From contig KB309292.1 of the NCBI GenBank assembly GCA_000328365.1, positions 30,632 through 94,631 of the forward strand: 64,000 nucleotides of DNA. The letters are read 5' to 3'. The DNA comes from Capitella teleta (Eukaryota > Annelida > Polychaeta > Capitellidae). The notes under the pieces were generated by a model. It was given only the letters and a program-made list of their open reading frames with translations. It ran no database searches and was not told the origin of the DNA. The number at the start of each line of letters is the position of its first letter. Position 1 is the stretch's first letter. This document shows, piece by piece, positions 13,038 through 26,698 of this stretch. Position numbers and translations under genes: made by a program.

Positions 13038-16000
13038 GGCAAATAATTCTCTAAAGCGATCATTGTCGAGGTGACTGACCGTTCTTCACGGGAAATGTCC
13101 ACTCCGCTGAGGGGTGGAGCGGTCACGTTGGATTTGATGACCGGAGCAAAGTTCTTGAGAATCAGCTTAACCGCAGACAATCCAGTGCTCACATAACTGT
13201 AAAAAAGAAGACAACAATAACCTTTGAATAAATTATTATGATACGAAATAGATTTCTTCAAAAAATCACATTAAAATGTTACATAATCGCAAACGAAAAG
13301 TTCCAGCAAACAGACGAATGGTGACCTCCGGAAAGAGATCCGTGAAGAAGTCGGCTGGTCAAAAGGATGATCAGTAAAAGCAGACACGCTATGGCGGTCA
13401 GCAACAACACAAAGCGAAACCCTTTCGGCCAGACACCGCCATAACAATCAAGACAAAAAGCGAGACGGACAAAAGCAACGCGTCAAGTACAATGGTCTCT
13501 TCACCATGGCAACAAAGCGCGATGACATCTATACGCAAATGAACTGCGCAATTCAAGTGTACTTTTTTTTACACGCCGCCGATAACAAATCAAGAAAGCC
13601 TCGAATGTTGTGACTTCGATTGATAACAATAGTACAATGACGCTGAAACATATTGAAAGATGATTTACAGTAATGCCTTCTGTCTCCGAACAGTAAAATA
13701 ATTTCCCTCAAGTAATCGACTCGATTGAAACAAAAGCTTTACGATCACAGTTAAACCGCGCGCAACACAGCTGATACTTGGTATTACAACCGACAGCGGA
13801 GAAATGTTGCACAAGTTCTGAATAATGGAATTCATACGAAATACGATTATTTCACGGCGAGTACGTCTGAATTCGCATTTCACAATATCATTGCGAAAAG
13901 ACAGTGTTCTCGCCGGAGCATTATATCGCGAGCGATACGCTTTCTTTTTAGCTATACACTTTGATTTGTAAGCGATACGCCTTCAAAATGTCACATTGCA
14001 TACTTGTCTCCCACCTGACCCTTGCTCTACTCGGAACAAGCAGAGCACTGAAGCGTGGCTGTTAAATGCGCGTGTTTAAACAGCTCCCCTCCCTCACCCC
14101 GAGTTTCTTCCCTGCCGTGACTTAAACTGTTACATAATCGTCCGGTTGCCTGGCGCCCAGCGATGCGTCGCTTGGCAATACGATTACCTAATTCAATTTA
14201 GATTAACTTTACACTTGGTGACCGACCTTAAGATACATGTTGATGAGACTAAATTTTAAAACCAAGAGGATTAGATTATGGACTGTTCAGACATACTAGT
14301 ATACATGGCCATACAGTAATGATAAACTCATGCTAATCAATTAAATCAATCTGATTTAATCCTAATTAGCCGTTCTTAGTTGTTTGGCTTAGTTTCATCA
14401 ATGTACACCATGTATGTACTTTTTTAACAGCGTGTTTGAGACTCATTTTAGGGAATTGATTAATTTATTAATTTTAGAGTTATTTCACTAATCTGAGCAG
14501 TGCATTCCCACAATTTAATCTGGATTTAAATCCGTCTGAGGGGGTCAAATTTGCATGTATTAGCAGTATAAATTGAACATTTTCCCAGAGGAGCATGCCC
14601 CTGGACCCCCCTAGAATGGCTGCGCACCAGGAAGGCCTCGGTGTGGTTCAAATAAGTGCTTTCATTAATTTTGGGCTGGTGAGAGTGAGAGTGATAAATC
14701 GGTTTAGTACTACTAGTACATTGTAATGATTGCATACACATTGCATTACCAATGAGAAGAGTTTGAAAATGAGGATGCGTTTTATTTTTTTTATCGCGAG
14801 GAGTCAACCAATCAAATTGCAATCAATCGCCAGCCATGACGTCAGCAGTTGGCTCCCAGGGGCCGAATATCCAGGGTTCAGAAACATACAAGTAGATCGC
14901 GCGGGAGAAAACGGAGATTGAAATCGGATGAGAAATTTAACCAAAGAGCTCAACTTTCTGCCATGAATGTGAATCCGTCTGCCGTGCTTAATTCAAAACA
15001 TGTTTTCCAGCAAATAATTGAGCAACACGCAAGAAAAACACTCTCCCAAAAGAGACACCATGAACAGATGGAGAGCAAAGGTGATTATGCAACAAGGAGA
15101 CGAGGGAGAAAAACAATTCCATAAAAAATCCGATTATGAAAGGAAGGGGATGTCAATCCCACAGGAAGCAACGATCTCCTAAAATAGCGTTAACTAAAAA
15201 AGAGAGCATCACTTCAAAAAGGAACATAACAATAACAATAACAAACAACAAGTGCTCCACGTAATTCTAGAATGTTGAAAGAGAAACTCATATGGAATCA
15301 TAACGTTCCCAATAGAATCATAACGCATTGAAAAAAGTCCAGTTTTCGAGGCATATGAACATCAAATCATAACGTACTGCTTGGGATAAAATCTCCAAAT
15401 GCATTTTGTATTTATGGTGAAATCAGCTGGCATAATATCAAGTAAAACGTACAAACCTTTCATATTTGCTATCGAGCAGCATCATGAGTTCTGGCAATAC
15501 ACTGGCACTCACGTCTAAACTCCACAGAGAACTGGAAAATAAAAAATGCTTCATTATTTAATTAATTTAATTAATAATTAAACAAGTCAAGCAAAAGAAC
15601 TTGTGAAGAAAGAAAAACAAATCCACAAGGTAAAGAGCATTTTCTAAAACCTCAAATCCTCCCCTATACTTTTAACATCACGGATTTCCTTGATCCCTCC
15701 GCTCTTGTCGAAAAACCCTGTTCAACGAGCATATTTTTCAGTCCAGTGAATAAAATCAAACAACATCGGTTGATGCTTTGTATAACAGAGCACCCTCCTG
15801 ATTAGCGCAATTTATCAGTTGAGATCTTTACTCATTTGCGCATCAACACTCGTTCATAGATTGAATTCGGTGCCCACATTTTCCCCATTTTAATTGAGCA
15901 ATCGGCCACAGTTTACAGCCACCGAGTGGAAACGTCCTTCCTAAATGCAATTAGCACAGTAGAGCATGATTAGTAAGGGACATCACTCAATGATGCAAGT

Positions 16001-19000
16001 CAAGTTGTTAACTGGCAGAAACACCTGTCGCAGATCCACAGGTTTACAAATTGAAGTCTCCATTTTTTTTTGTTAAAGCAGCCGCCAAGTGTTAAGCATT
16101 AATTTGCGGCAAGTGTTCTGTTGTTTGTGACGGGCAGAGAGACATAACTAAAAAAACAAAAGCACCGCAAATTAAAAATCTACCCAGGACAACATATCAA
16201 TTCATTTTGTCAATTCAATGAAAAAACCCTTAAAAAAAAACCCTAAAAAAAAATAAAAAAACCCGTTGGCAATTTGCTTTCAGTGCGCGCATTTTTAGCT
16301 TTATCGCATCCTATAGTTGAGGCCATTGCACAATCATAACGTAGCCTGAGATCAATATGCCATCATAATGATGAAGATAATAACTGAAATTCAAGGACCC
16401 CTACTGCTCAAACACCCTTTCCGTTAAAGCAGTTCTGCTGGTCCCTTAAACTTCCATGTTATCAATGTTTCAAAGTAATTAATTTGACATAAAATATATA
16501 GATAAATAGATAAATAAATAAATAAATAAATAAATAAACAAACACACTCTTTTTGCAACATCACGTTCACAAGGTCAACAATCACAGCTTGGTCTCTCAT
16601 TCCCAGCGCAGAATCAATTGAAGTCTGGAAGAATAAAAAATAAACAAATGAAAAGAAAATTCCTGTGAGAGCGTGGTCACCTTAGTACTTCCCGATGTCC
16701 ACATAGCACGCAGGACTTGCAGCTTCTCCTGCCTACTGTTCAGGACTTGCATCATGGAGTGATGTCCCTTGCTGATCATGCTCAGCGCCTCTGCTTCAGA
16801 CATGTCGCTCGCTTCCCCTTGACCTCCAGCCAGAAGGGAAGGCACGGAAGCCTTCTGGAATAAATCACATTAACGCTACGAAAGGAGTTTTTTTGTGTTT
16901 AAGCCAATCCGTTCCATGAAAAGTCATTGGTCAGAATAAGTTTCAAAAGAATACAATACAGAATGGAGAACTCACTGGAAGAAAATCATCCACATCTAAA
17001 CCAGATTGTGCTTTGCTTTGGGAGGGGGGCGAGGGGGGCACTTTGGCCTTCGGAGCCGGTTTCGGAATATCCTCCGAGTGGGTTTTGCGCCCTTTGGGGC
17101 TGCTGGCTTTTTTAACTTCGACTGGTTTCTGTGAAGGCGGTGCTTGACCTGCTGAGGTCGCAGGTCGCTGGGAGGTCACGGTGGAGCGTGGTGCCGTGAC
17201 AGGGCTGGTTTTCTTCGGGGGTGGGGGATTCGAGACGACCGGGGGCTGCGATACAGGGGAGGGGGCGCGTTCTGTGAAAAAAATTAAAATATTTTAATTA
17301 AAAAAGCACCACACAAAAAATTAAGATAAAATTTTGCTAAGAATAATTAAAGGAAGCCACAGCCGAAAATGTTAAAGAGAGTTAAAGGGAGAGAAGCCGG
17401 GAAGTGAGGGGTGCTCACCATCTTCCAGTGGAGCCGGGAAAGGTTTGACCTCACGTGAAGGGGAGTGCTCTGCGGGGCGACATGCATGACTACTCAGCAC
17501 TGGACCACAGGCTCACTTACCCAAGCGACTGCGTGGAGCAAATACCTCCTGGTAATTAGCAGGGTCTTCAATCCGGGCGGCTGACAAAAGGTCGTCTCCA
17601 GGGTCATCCGTGGGGGATGAGTCGTCTGGCTCCTCTTTGGGTTGGCTGCAAGATGGAGAGGTCAAATGTCACTGAGGTCAGGGGTCGTAGCTCACCTGAT
17701 TTGACGCGTGCTTTGCGTGGGTGGTCGTTCAACGAAGCTTCGTCTTCCGCTTCTTGCAGTGACGGGAGGGGAAACCATTTGAACCGGCGGAAGAGGAGGA
17801 CCGCTTGCAGGTTGGATGCGCTGAAAAGGAGGGAGCATTCATTATGCTGACAGGATTGAAGGGAGCATAACCGCATAAAAAGCAACAAGTCACCAGCAAA
17901 ACACCAACGACCGCATGATAAGGAACAGCGGGAGGAGATAAATGCCGAGCAGTAAAAATCAAAAATAATTCCGCAAAAATAGCACCGCAAAATTAAAGAA
18001 CTGAAATTCCTCGGAAACCTTAGAAGCAGAGATCCTGACAGAAGAAGGAGACTTGTGGATAGGGGGCGCTTTAAACGGCACCTGGAGAGCGGTGTGCACT
18101 GTGCCCATCCACTGAAGGGAGGTGTCCTCCGAACGCCAATCCCTGGCTGACAACTGAGCGAGATAGTTGGGTTGCTGTCGCGTGGGGCAACGCAGATGCC
18201 GCTCGGTGTTAACAGACTAAAGTTCGTTTCAAAAGTGCTGTTAGAAGATAAAAATAATTACCTGTGCGTCGATGACAAATGTCGAGACATTTGTGTCGCT
18301 GAACGCGGCACCAATTAGCTGGTTCTGTGCTTGAGCGATTTCAGCCACACGTCCCCAGCGGATGGAAAGGGTGTCGAGGCATCTCGCAGGTTCCCATGCG
18401 TACACTTTAAACTGATCAGTAGCTGCACTGTATAAGCATTGACCATCAGAATGGAAAGCGATGGCTCTGTGAGAGAAAGTCAGTTATGGTGATGACTGAG
18501 TCATGACTGAGTCATACCTGACGGGAGTGCTATCTCCGTCCGTGGATGAAACCATCTGGAAGGATTCTAAATCCCAGAATTTGACCGTTCTGAAAAATAA
18601 AAAAATATATAAAATATAAAAAAAAGAGTCAAAATGAAAATAAAGATAGTCAAAATAAGATGATTGAGGTTAAGTCATATACTGACCGGTCTGCGCTGCC
18701 TGATGCAATGAGCAAATCACTCGGATGGAATTCTACGGTTGTAACAGAAGAAGTGTGGCCACGGAAATCTGTGAGCATCTTTCCGGCCGTCAGATCCCAC
18801 AACTAGAGAAACAAATCAGTCAAATTCAGCCCTTTCATTTGATTCAATGTACTTTGAGTAAGCCATCCTCTCCTGCTGATGCAATCCACTTTCCGTCCGG
18901 ACTGAACTTGAGGTCATTAACACAGCCAGAGTGTCCCTACGACAAACAATTGTTATAATTTTCAACGAGTGGTTCCGTTTACCTTGTAGGTGAATATGCA

Positions 19001-22000
19001 GCCTTTTCTTCTTATATCCCATAACTGATGCAAAATTCAAATATTAGCGAGAGTTTTAAAATCACGTTTAAACGGACCTTAATGTTTGTGTCGAGTGATC
19101 CTGATGCGACGTAATCGCCGTATGGATGAAAATGCAGAGAACGAACACTTGATTTGTGTCCTGTTAATGTGCGCATAACTGCAACAGCCAACAAGGAAAC
19201 AAGAGTAATGATTAGCCTTCGGTTGAACAAGTTGAACTGGCGAGGAATTGCAACAGATGACTCTGCTCTGGACGCGTTTGTTCAGTTCCTTTATTGCACT
19301 TGCGTTAGTTGTGTAACATGCAGAATTTGTAGGACAGTTTATTTGCAAGAATGCTAGGGAAACCCAAACTGTAGAACTATTGTCTTCAAATTTTGAAAGG
19401 TTGAAAAATGATACAAAATACAATAATTTAATCAGCTAAATTTTACTGTTAGCCGCGAGGCCATAAAGTAAGAATATGAGCCAATAATGGCTGCCATTCA
19501 TCAAGAAATCAATTCAAACTACAACATTACAACGTATTGACCAATGACATCTAAGCCGTGGAACCCACAAGGCACACGTGATTTATTGCTTCCTCTATCT
19601 CATTCATCCAACTCAGATGTTGCTGTGAGTCCTCAACATAATAAAAATAAAATTTTATAACCTCCCTAACGGTGCATGGCGTTGATTCATAACTGATCTA
19701 AATGCTAAATAAACATTTCCCCTATGATCCGAATACAACACAAGCTTCAGCGAATCATGTTTCATCAGTGTTATCTGAGAAACCATATATCTTTCACCTT
19801 TAATAAATCTGATAAAACGCCTCCCCCGCTGATATTACGACCTATCGTACACTGTTTTCAGCAGCACTTTTCATTGCTTTTATTGCAGCGTGAATTGAGC
19901 AAGTGCATGCTGGTATACCTCGATACAGCACGCTTTGAGCTGGCCTTGCGCTACTCACTCTTGGCCTCTTCCAGATCCCAGATCTTGAGCGCTCCTGACA
20001 TGGAGCCAGCGACCACCATCTCTTCTGCATTTCCGAAGCGCACGGCTTCCACTGGACTGGTGTGGCCAGACAGGCTCTGAAAGGGAAGATCACAAATGAG
20101 GCACACAACACACATCACTAGGACCAATACATGGTTAAGACGCATATGCTATCAAATGGACAAGACATACACCGTACATATGGTAGTTTAAATTGTTTTA
20201 GGTCTATTGGCGCAGGATCTGGGAAAGCGACGATGCTAGTAGTTCTAATTACATGTATCTATTAGTCTGTGGCAGCAATCTTGTATCACTAGAGTCAATC
20301 AATACCCTGATATCTCATCTTTTGGCGACTTCAAACTATTTGAACACCAATACAAGATGATGAACTCAGCTGTGAACTGAACTTTTTGAGTCTGATAATT
20401 AATCTGATTTCCCAGACGACAAGAAGGAAGCAAGCATCAGAAGATTGAAGTTCATGAGGTCAAGGGTACTCTTTGTTCACCTGCCAAGAATACTTGTGCA
20501 GTACTCAAGAAAAAAAAAAAAGAGTGCACATGATGTTTATAATATATAACTCAACATCAGCCAATCAAGTACTTCGGATATGGATCAATTAATCATAATT
20601 ATCAAATATCCAATCATGAGCAGGTTGTGTTTTTCACTAAATGACACAGATCTGAGGTTATATAACTACTTAATAAGCCATGATCTAGGCACCAAGGCGA
20701 AACAACATTAATTAAAAACATTAATCAAAAATGAGGAAAAGGCAGAATATTCCATTCAACTTCAAAAACCTTATATATATCAACAATCAAATAATGAAAA
20801 TCATGAAATTTCTCTCGAGACTTGTGAATTCACGAACTGATGCAGTTCACAACAATGAATGCAGCAACATTATTGGAACAGAGTCAAATTGAGCGCATGT
20901 CTCTGGGGCTCAACTGGTGATTGCGGTGTAGGGATTTGTGGCCTGGGGGTGCTATGTCACGCAGCGCAGCAGGTGAAATTTAAAGTCACCACCTGTTAAT
21001 GGCCATTTTATGAGCTCAAAATAATTTATAATGATTAAATTTCGCTTTAATTCAAGGTGAGTAGTCTTAGCAGCAAAGCCTTTTGGGGTGAATAAAGGAG
21101 GTCAATGACCTCGGATTTGATGACGTCATAGGTCAGTCTAAGGCCACAGAACAGAAAATGGCTTAACTCCGTCAGACTGTAAAAAGATTTAAATATTCAG
21201 GTTTCTAAACCTAAGACTTTGTTTTGATGGAATTTGCGTGGTTCAGAGTTTGAACATCATTCTTTTAAACCAAATGAAAAGTAAAACATTTTGCATTTTA
21301 GATACCCGGTAACCACAAATTTATATATATAAAAAAAAAACTAACTTTTGTATAGAGATATTTCTTATCCATGTCAAAGTACATGTTTGTGCCATCTGTG
21401 TGGACAGCCATTATAATGTGAATAAATAAGGCTCCACTGTCCACAAACAGACTTCAGCAGAGGATGCACGCTCAACACAGAAACGCACTCAGTCCTCACT
21501 GCTGAGAGAAAAGAAACCAAAAGGGGAAAAATCAAGGCTAAAAGCTAAACAGTGGAAAATTACTTCTTAAGTTTGAAAAGAAAAAAAAAAAAACCCCAAA
21601 AAAAACAACATAGAAAATCAGCGAAGTGGAAAGAGAAAAAGAATGAGAGAGAAAAATGAGGTAAATGAAGATGAAATAAAATAATATTGTCAATGGAAGA
21701 TGTCAAATATATTTAACTCAACCGAATGACATTATCGGTTTACAACCGTCTCTGTTCTGGGCCCAATGTAACTATTTCTTTGCCATTTCGAGACGGTCTG
21801 GTTTTCTTTACGTTTGAGTTACATGATTTCGGCCAAGATAAGAAGGATGTCATATCGAAATACCCATATTGTGGGGTTCATGCAGAAATTATCATTCAGT
21901 TGCGTGAATTTGTGTGTGGCACTCGGAACAATTACTCCATCATTAATTGAATAATTTAATTCATTATCATTGTTACAACTTACAAGATAAATGAAGAAAT

Positions 22001-24205
22001 AAAAATTTTACCGGTTCAACACAACAAGGCAGGAACCGATGATCAAAACATAGAATAATTAAGAAATAACAAAACACAAAAATAAGTTTTAAAGATGTCG
22101 AATATTATATTGATTCAAACTATTGATTCAGTGAACGATCAAAGTGATGATGCCAACAGAATGGTAAACAATAACATGACAGATGGTCCTAACAAAACCG
22201 AAATTAGGCAAATTACATTATTGGCATTGTGCCAGAGATTATGATTTTATGAAACCACTCATTGAAAATTGTCCTTATTTCGTTTGGGGAACAAAAGGAA
22301 TGAAAAGGAAAAATTTATTTTTCTAAAAATAGAAATATAAATAAAAAAATAAATAAATATTAATACCAGGAGAGGTTTATACTACACAACCATCTGCCTT
22401 TCGAAATATTGTAATGCTTAACCATTCATTTACACACTAAGTTTGGTAACAGGCGTTTCCATGGAAATGAATCTGTACCCTCACCATGGAGGGAGAAAAT
22501 ATGGGATAAAAAGGGAAGAAGAGGCAGAGGGGGATGCCCAAGAGGGTGAGAGGGGAAACAGGTGAAGTAAGGCTTCCCTGGTAGAGAGAGAAAAAAGCCA
22601 GCAAGGAATGGATATAATTAAATACAAGAGAAGTCAAGAGTTCACTTTTGTCTTCACAGTAACCTGGCATCAGATTTCAGAAGAAAAAGTGAAAAAACAG
22701 ATAAATTATTGTTCTAAGTAAATAATGGACTTGGGACAAAGTTGAAAGGAGAGACGGTAGCCAATGTTTATAAAACATGTCAGATTATGAATGATGCCAG
22801 AGAGATTTCACATGCAAACTTCACTTCTGAAGAATCCTGTATCAATAGACATTAGTTCTCAATACAGACAACTTCAAAGGTCAAAATTAGTCAGCCATCA
22901 GATTTAATATATTAGCTATTGAACACATACCACTGATACCAGACATGAGTGGCATTATCATTATGGCATAATGCCATTGAATTTATAATGCTGATTTAAA
23001 TCATATGGTAAATTAAATCTAATGGTCGGTCCTTTGAGGTTCCTTTCATGGTTTTACAAGGAAATTTAATTTTGTATTTTTCCCTTCCTAAATGTCAGAA
23101 TAAGAGTATTAGGACATTATCCAATCGACACGATTATGCTCTGTCTGCTTCTCAAGCACTTTCCCATCAGGAATTACGAAATTACAATCAGAGTACTCAC
23201 ACAGACTAAAGAGGCATCATAAATTAACAACTAGATAAGAACAAATAATGGCATTGGGTTTCATGGCAGACATATCAGAGCTATAAGTAATCAACCGTCA
23301 GAGTAAACACAGATAGTGATTGTATTGGTCAGTAATCAAGCTACAGATAATTATTAGATAACCAATACCATAATTATCATGAATAAATCAAATTAATATA
23401 CTCCTAAGCTCAAAAAAGGGTCGAATCATTTATAAACAAAATATTTCTAATTTTCTATCGCATAAAAAGTGTCAAGAGAACAAAAAAAAAAAATACTGCT
23501 GATTCACAATAATTTAATAATAATACTAATCCAATAACTTTAACTACCGGTACTCTAATTAGCAACTAGGAGAGAAAAAATGACACTGAGGAAATACAAC
23601 AGCAGAGAGAGTAGTGGGCTGAGAGCCATATGGCTTGGCCACCTGGCTCAGCATTAATGATCAGCAGCCAAAGAAAAACTTCTCATTCATCACCAAAGAA
23701 AAACATGAGGAGATGAAAGAGGGTTAAACAGGGACGCGCATCTCTCGTATTTCCCTCATCCAGGGCTAAACGTGCATGCCCCCCCCCCCTATTTATAACC
23801 CGACAAATGATGCTCCCTATTCACGCATTCAGTTATCCATACAGCCACATCCGTCATTGTAACAGTGCCGAATCAAAGGCACTTTAATCCAATTAACCTG
23901 AACCTGCTTATCAAAGCTGCTTTGCTAATTGTCTGTGTACATGCACAATTAGGAGCAAATAGTAAATACTGAACAAAAACTGACCATAATAGCGTTGGGT
24001 TTCCCGATGGCCCACATGTTGACCTTCTTGTCATCACCGCCAGTGACCATGACCCGACCCGATTTGTGACCAATTGAGAGACAGTTGACATTGCCTGAAT
24101 GTGCCACGAACTCTTCTGTGGAAAGCGAAGAAAATGACCGAATGATTGGGGAACGGGTTTGAGGGACTCACGCAGCATCCAGGCACGCTTGGTGGACGAC
24201 GCCAT
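12770..24205 (-). CDS. KATNB1: Katanin p80 WD40-containing subunit B1
   Basis: Nineteen coding exons on the minus strand join in phase: 24205-24172, 24115-23985, 20076-19959, 19178-19078, 19024-18983, 18936-18853, 18802-18687, 18589-18518, 18466-18262, 18216-18019, 17820-17696, 17645-17521, 17469-17419, 17271-16976, 16854-16681, 16624-16548, 15531-15457, 13196-13080, 12902-12770. They encode 757 residues, against about 655 in human. Residues 11-300 form WD40 repeats with clear GH...WD signatures, such as [10 protein letters not shown]...IWDLEEAK and [19 protein letters not shown]. Residues 301-565 are a Pro/Ser/Thr-rich linker, longer than in human. Residues about 575-757 are the con80 domain that binds the p60 ATPase, ending in FLLMSTLD. 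The complex severs microtubules at centrosomes, spindles and cilia. Introns are bimodal: ten are 45-56 nt, whereas intron 2 is 3.9 kb and intron 17 is 2.3 kb. The gene is divergent from the UPF0598-like gene. Family identity is firm; a few donor choices (exon 16, GA then GTGTGT) are inferred from phase. Confidence 0.96.
13270..13560 (-). other. Hydrophobic open segment in KATNB1 intron 17
   Basis: Read on the minus strand, one frame in 13260-13480 contains a run typical of a membrane anchor: a basic flank (PKGFRF), then [20 protein letters not shown], then a polar tail. It lacks an obvious start codon and has no recognised family. It is of normal base composition, unlike the AT-rich intron around it. 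It may be part of a nested gene, a decayed exon, or chance. Confidence 0.15.
14849..15124 (+). other. Short basic open frame antisense in KATNB1 intron 17
   Basis: A 91-codon plus-strand frame, strongly rich in Arg, Lys and Gln, lies antisense inside the KATNB1 intron just downstream of a CRE-like TGACGTCA site at 14838-14845. I recognise no domain. The basic composition could suit a nucleic-acid-binding peptide, but the frame is short and unsupported. Confidence 0.12.
20090..23970. other. Long KATNB1 intron 2, no second gene seen
   Basis: This is most of the 3.9-kb intron between exons 2 and 3 of KATNB1. It is AT-rich and shows no exon that I recognise on either strand. It contains a 53-bp segment at 23856-23909 that recurs at 43799-43850. 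Confidence 0.6.
23856..23909. repeat. Dispersed repeat segment, copy 1
   Basis: About 53 bp here and at 43799-43850 are the same apart from a handful of substitutions. Both hold the core TGTAACAGTGCCGAA and then CAAAGGCAC. The pairing of GTGCC with GGCAC makes a small stem. Both copies lie in the same orientation, 20 kb apart. Confidence 0.75.
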
Positions 24206-25024
24206 CGTTGGGCTGATTCTGGATGCTGTGCTATGCAGAGAAGGAGAGTTCCTGCAAGAAAAAAGTAAAATCATTCAATGCATCCAAATAATTGCTAACA
24301 ATTACCGGGACGCTGGCATTGCCGGAAAAGTGGCATTAATTATAGAAAGCTGGATAGGTAAAGATAAGATGAGTACCTAGCACTACTAAGTACAACACCA
24401 AGTTCAACCCTGATGGCACTAATGTAGTAACATCTGCATTTTTTAATTTTTTATAGTCCCTCTAATTAATTAAATAATAAAAAATCATAATTCTACAAGC
24501 CACTCATCAATTGAGTCATTTATTAAGTCATTTAGTGTAAAAATATATATATATATTTTCTCAATCACCTAATGATTATTAATCAAACTTAATAACTAAT
24601 CCACTAATCTTTTATCAGGACTGTGATCAGCAAGCAGCCTATCAGGAAATCAGCCATCAACGTTATCAAGTGAAATCAATCACTCATAGTCTAATGTCTC
24701 TTATAAGTAATAACCAAGAGTAACGCTCAAGTAAACATGCCAAATTCAATATTCATAATTTCATATATGTTAATTGAGTTACTAACACTAACAGTAGTTA
24801 TGCATACATTTGACCTAGAGACATCATACATGCTGGCTTTTGTTTCCTAACTCATGCATCGAAAATGGATCGTGATTCACACCACAAAGCATAATTTGAA
24901 CTTCAGGGCCTACTCTACCTGATTTAATGATTACTGCGTACAGTGAAAACCTCAAAAACCGAAGCACTAATTCTCAAGCTGTTTCTAAAGTCCCGAAGTC
25001 TCCCCCTTGTTTAAGCCTGAATGC
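24206..25024. other. KATNB1 5' flank
   Basis: AT-rich DNA upstream of the KATNB1 start codon. No exon is supported. The promoter of KATNB1 should lie at the 24205 end. Confidence 0.4.
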
Positions 25025-25823
25025 CCCGATCCTTGAATCTCTTCAGTCATCATGGAAAGTGACATAACCACTGTTAACTATTTCCTTTAGTGCTTATTTT
25101 TCAACATGTGAAAGCTTTGTCAATTGCAGTTTTTGTGTAAACCACAAACAGCACTGAATTTCATAACTTTCTCGACCTTGAAGTGCTTGAACCATGTTTG
25201 AAATTGATCAAGTACAGTTTATATAGACTAGTACAGTTAATAACTTAATATAGACTAGTACATGTACTTGGCGATCTAGCGACTTGAATTATTTCAAACT
25301 TTCTATAGAACAATCGCCATGAACTGGCTTGCGACTCATGAAGTTTCTAAGTTTGTACATTTCCAAATCACGTTTGTTGAAAGGGTACAAAGTAGCACAA
25401 AGTGCACGTTACTGTCCTCGCATCTTGAGCTTATAATCTGCGACTCATGAAATTTGGGAAAAATACTTAAAATGGCCAATGCTGATAAGGAATTTACCAC
25501 TGTGAAATCGACAGGCAAGCAAGCTGTCTGCATGTGCGATGCCTCTTGAAACTTATTCTGAACGTTTTGATAAAAGAATTGTACAAGAAGCAAGAAGGAT
25601 GACAGCAGTAGGTCAAGGTCACTTGTCTTTAACTGCTGCAGGCAGAGTGTGGCTTTAGCGCACACAGCATGTGCCAGGCGCTGGGGCACTATGCTGCAGG
25701 CGTTGCTCCCATAGGCGTTGCATAAGTTAATTATCCGTGTCCGTATCCGTGTCCGTCGAATATTAAAAACATGGATATCGGTTATCCGTGTATCCGTATT
25801 GAAGCACTATTCGCCCAGCTCTA
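25025..25823 (-). mobile_element. Truncated copy of a non-autonomous hAT element
   Basis: On the minus strand this segment matches the first ~800 bp of the complete element at 58043-59069. It starts with the terminal motif TAGAGCTGGGCGA (25823 downward), then the repeated CCGTGTCCG subterminal motifs, then the same internal sequence. The match fades at about 25025 and the second terminus is missing. Open stretches in the two copies look similar because the DNA is homologous; none resembles a transposase. Confidence 0.75.
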
Positions 25824-26698
25824 ATCATGATGACGTCTTTGGTGAAGTCAGAAAGCATTGGCCACAGATGTTGAATAGGGGGAAACATGGATAACAAACC
25901 AATGCAACTCTGAATGATAGTCACTATCAGTACGTGTGAGCAGTTGATGAGCAGGTGAGTGTCACAGTGACTGAGTGAGTGACACTCACCCGTCACCGGC
26001 GTCACCGTGGTCAATTCAATTCAAAATCAAAATCAAAAGCCTAATGGCTAATCATCTAATGATTAGTCGTTTGACCGGTAATCTGATCTGATCTGAGTCA
26101 GTAGGCCAATGATATGAACTGTCGAACTTCGAAGACAAATACGCGTGTCACTCAGTGAGTCAGCGGTGGTCAATGCAATGACATTAAACACTAAACAGGG
26201 AACCTCAAATAGTGAAAATGAAATGTGAATGATAACGAAAATCAGTAAATGAGTAATCACAGATTTAGAATGAGTGAATGAATTCCTACTTTGACAAATG
26301 AATACGAAACAAATGCTTTAGTGACATACCGAATCGAAAGAAGTGTTGAATAATAATTGTTTTCACATTTTAGATGACGCCATGACAGTGTTAATCCGAT
26401 TAAATATTCCAAGAGAACCTTTTAATTTTGAATCAACGTTCGACGATTTGGGGATTGTGGCTACAGGAAGTACAGTGTAGGAACGCAGCATAGACGATAT
26501 TCATGGAAACCTTGAAACAACGCAAATAAATATAAAAAGACAATTTAATGTGTTTATTGTGAATTATCAAAAATATTTAAGTGATTATTAAGTTTACTAA
26601 CTGATTTTATCAATTACTTTGAATATTTGCACTGTTCTGCACCACCTCTACAAAACGTGTTTCCGGTACAAATTGGTAAACAACAGAAACTGAGAAAG

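Noticed and set aside
20890-21000. tRNA-like or SINE-like stretch (GGCTCAACTGGTGATTGCGG)
   Set aside because: Only an A-box-like piece is seen; there is no B box at the right distance.
21726-21950. 74-codon plus-strand frame within KATNB1 intron 2
   Set aside because: No domain, no splice sites and AT-rich surroundings; of a length expected by chance.
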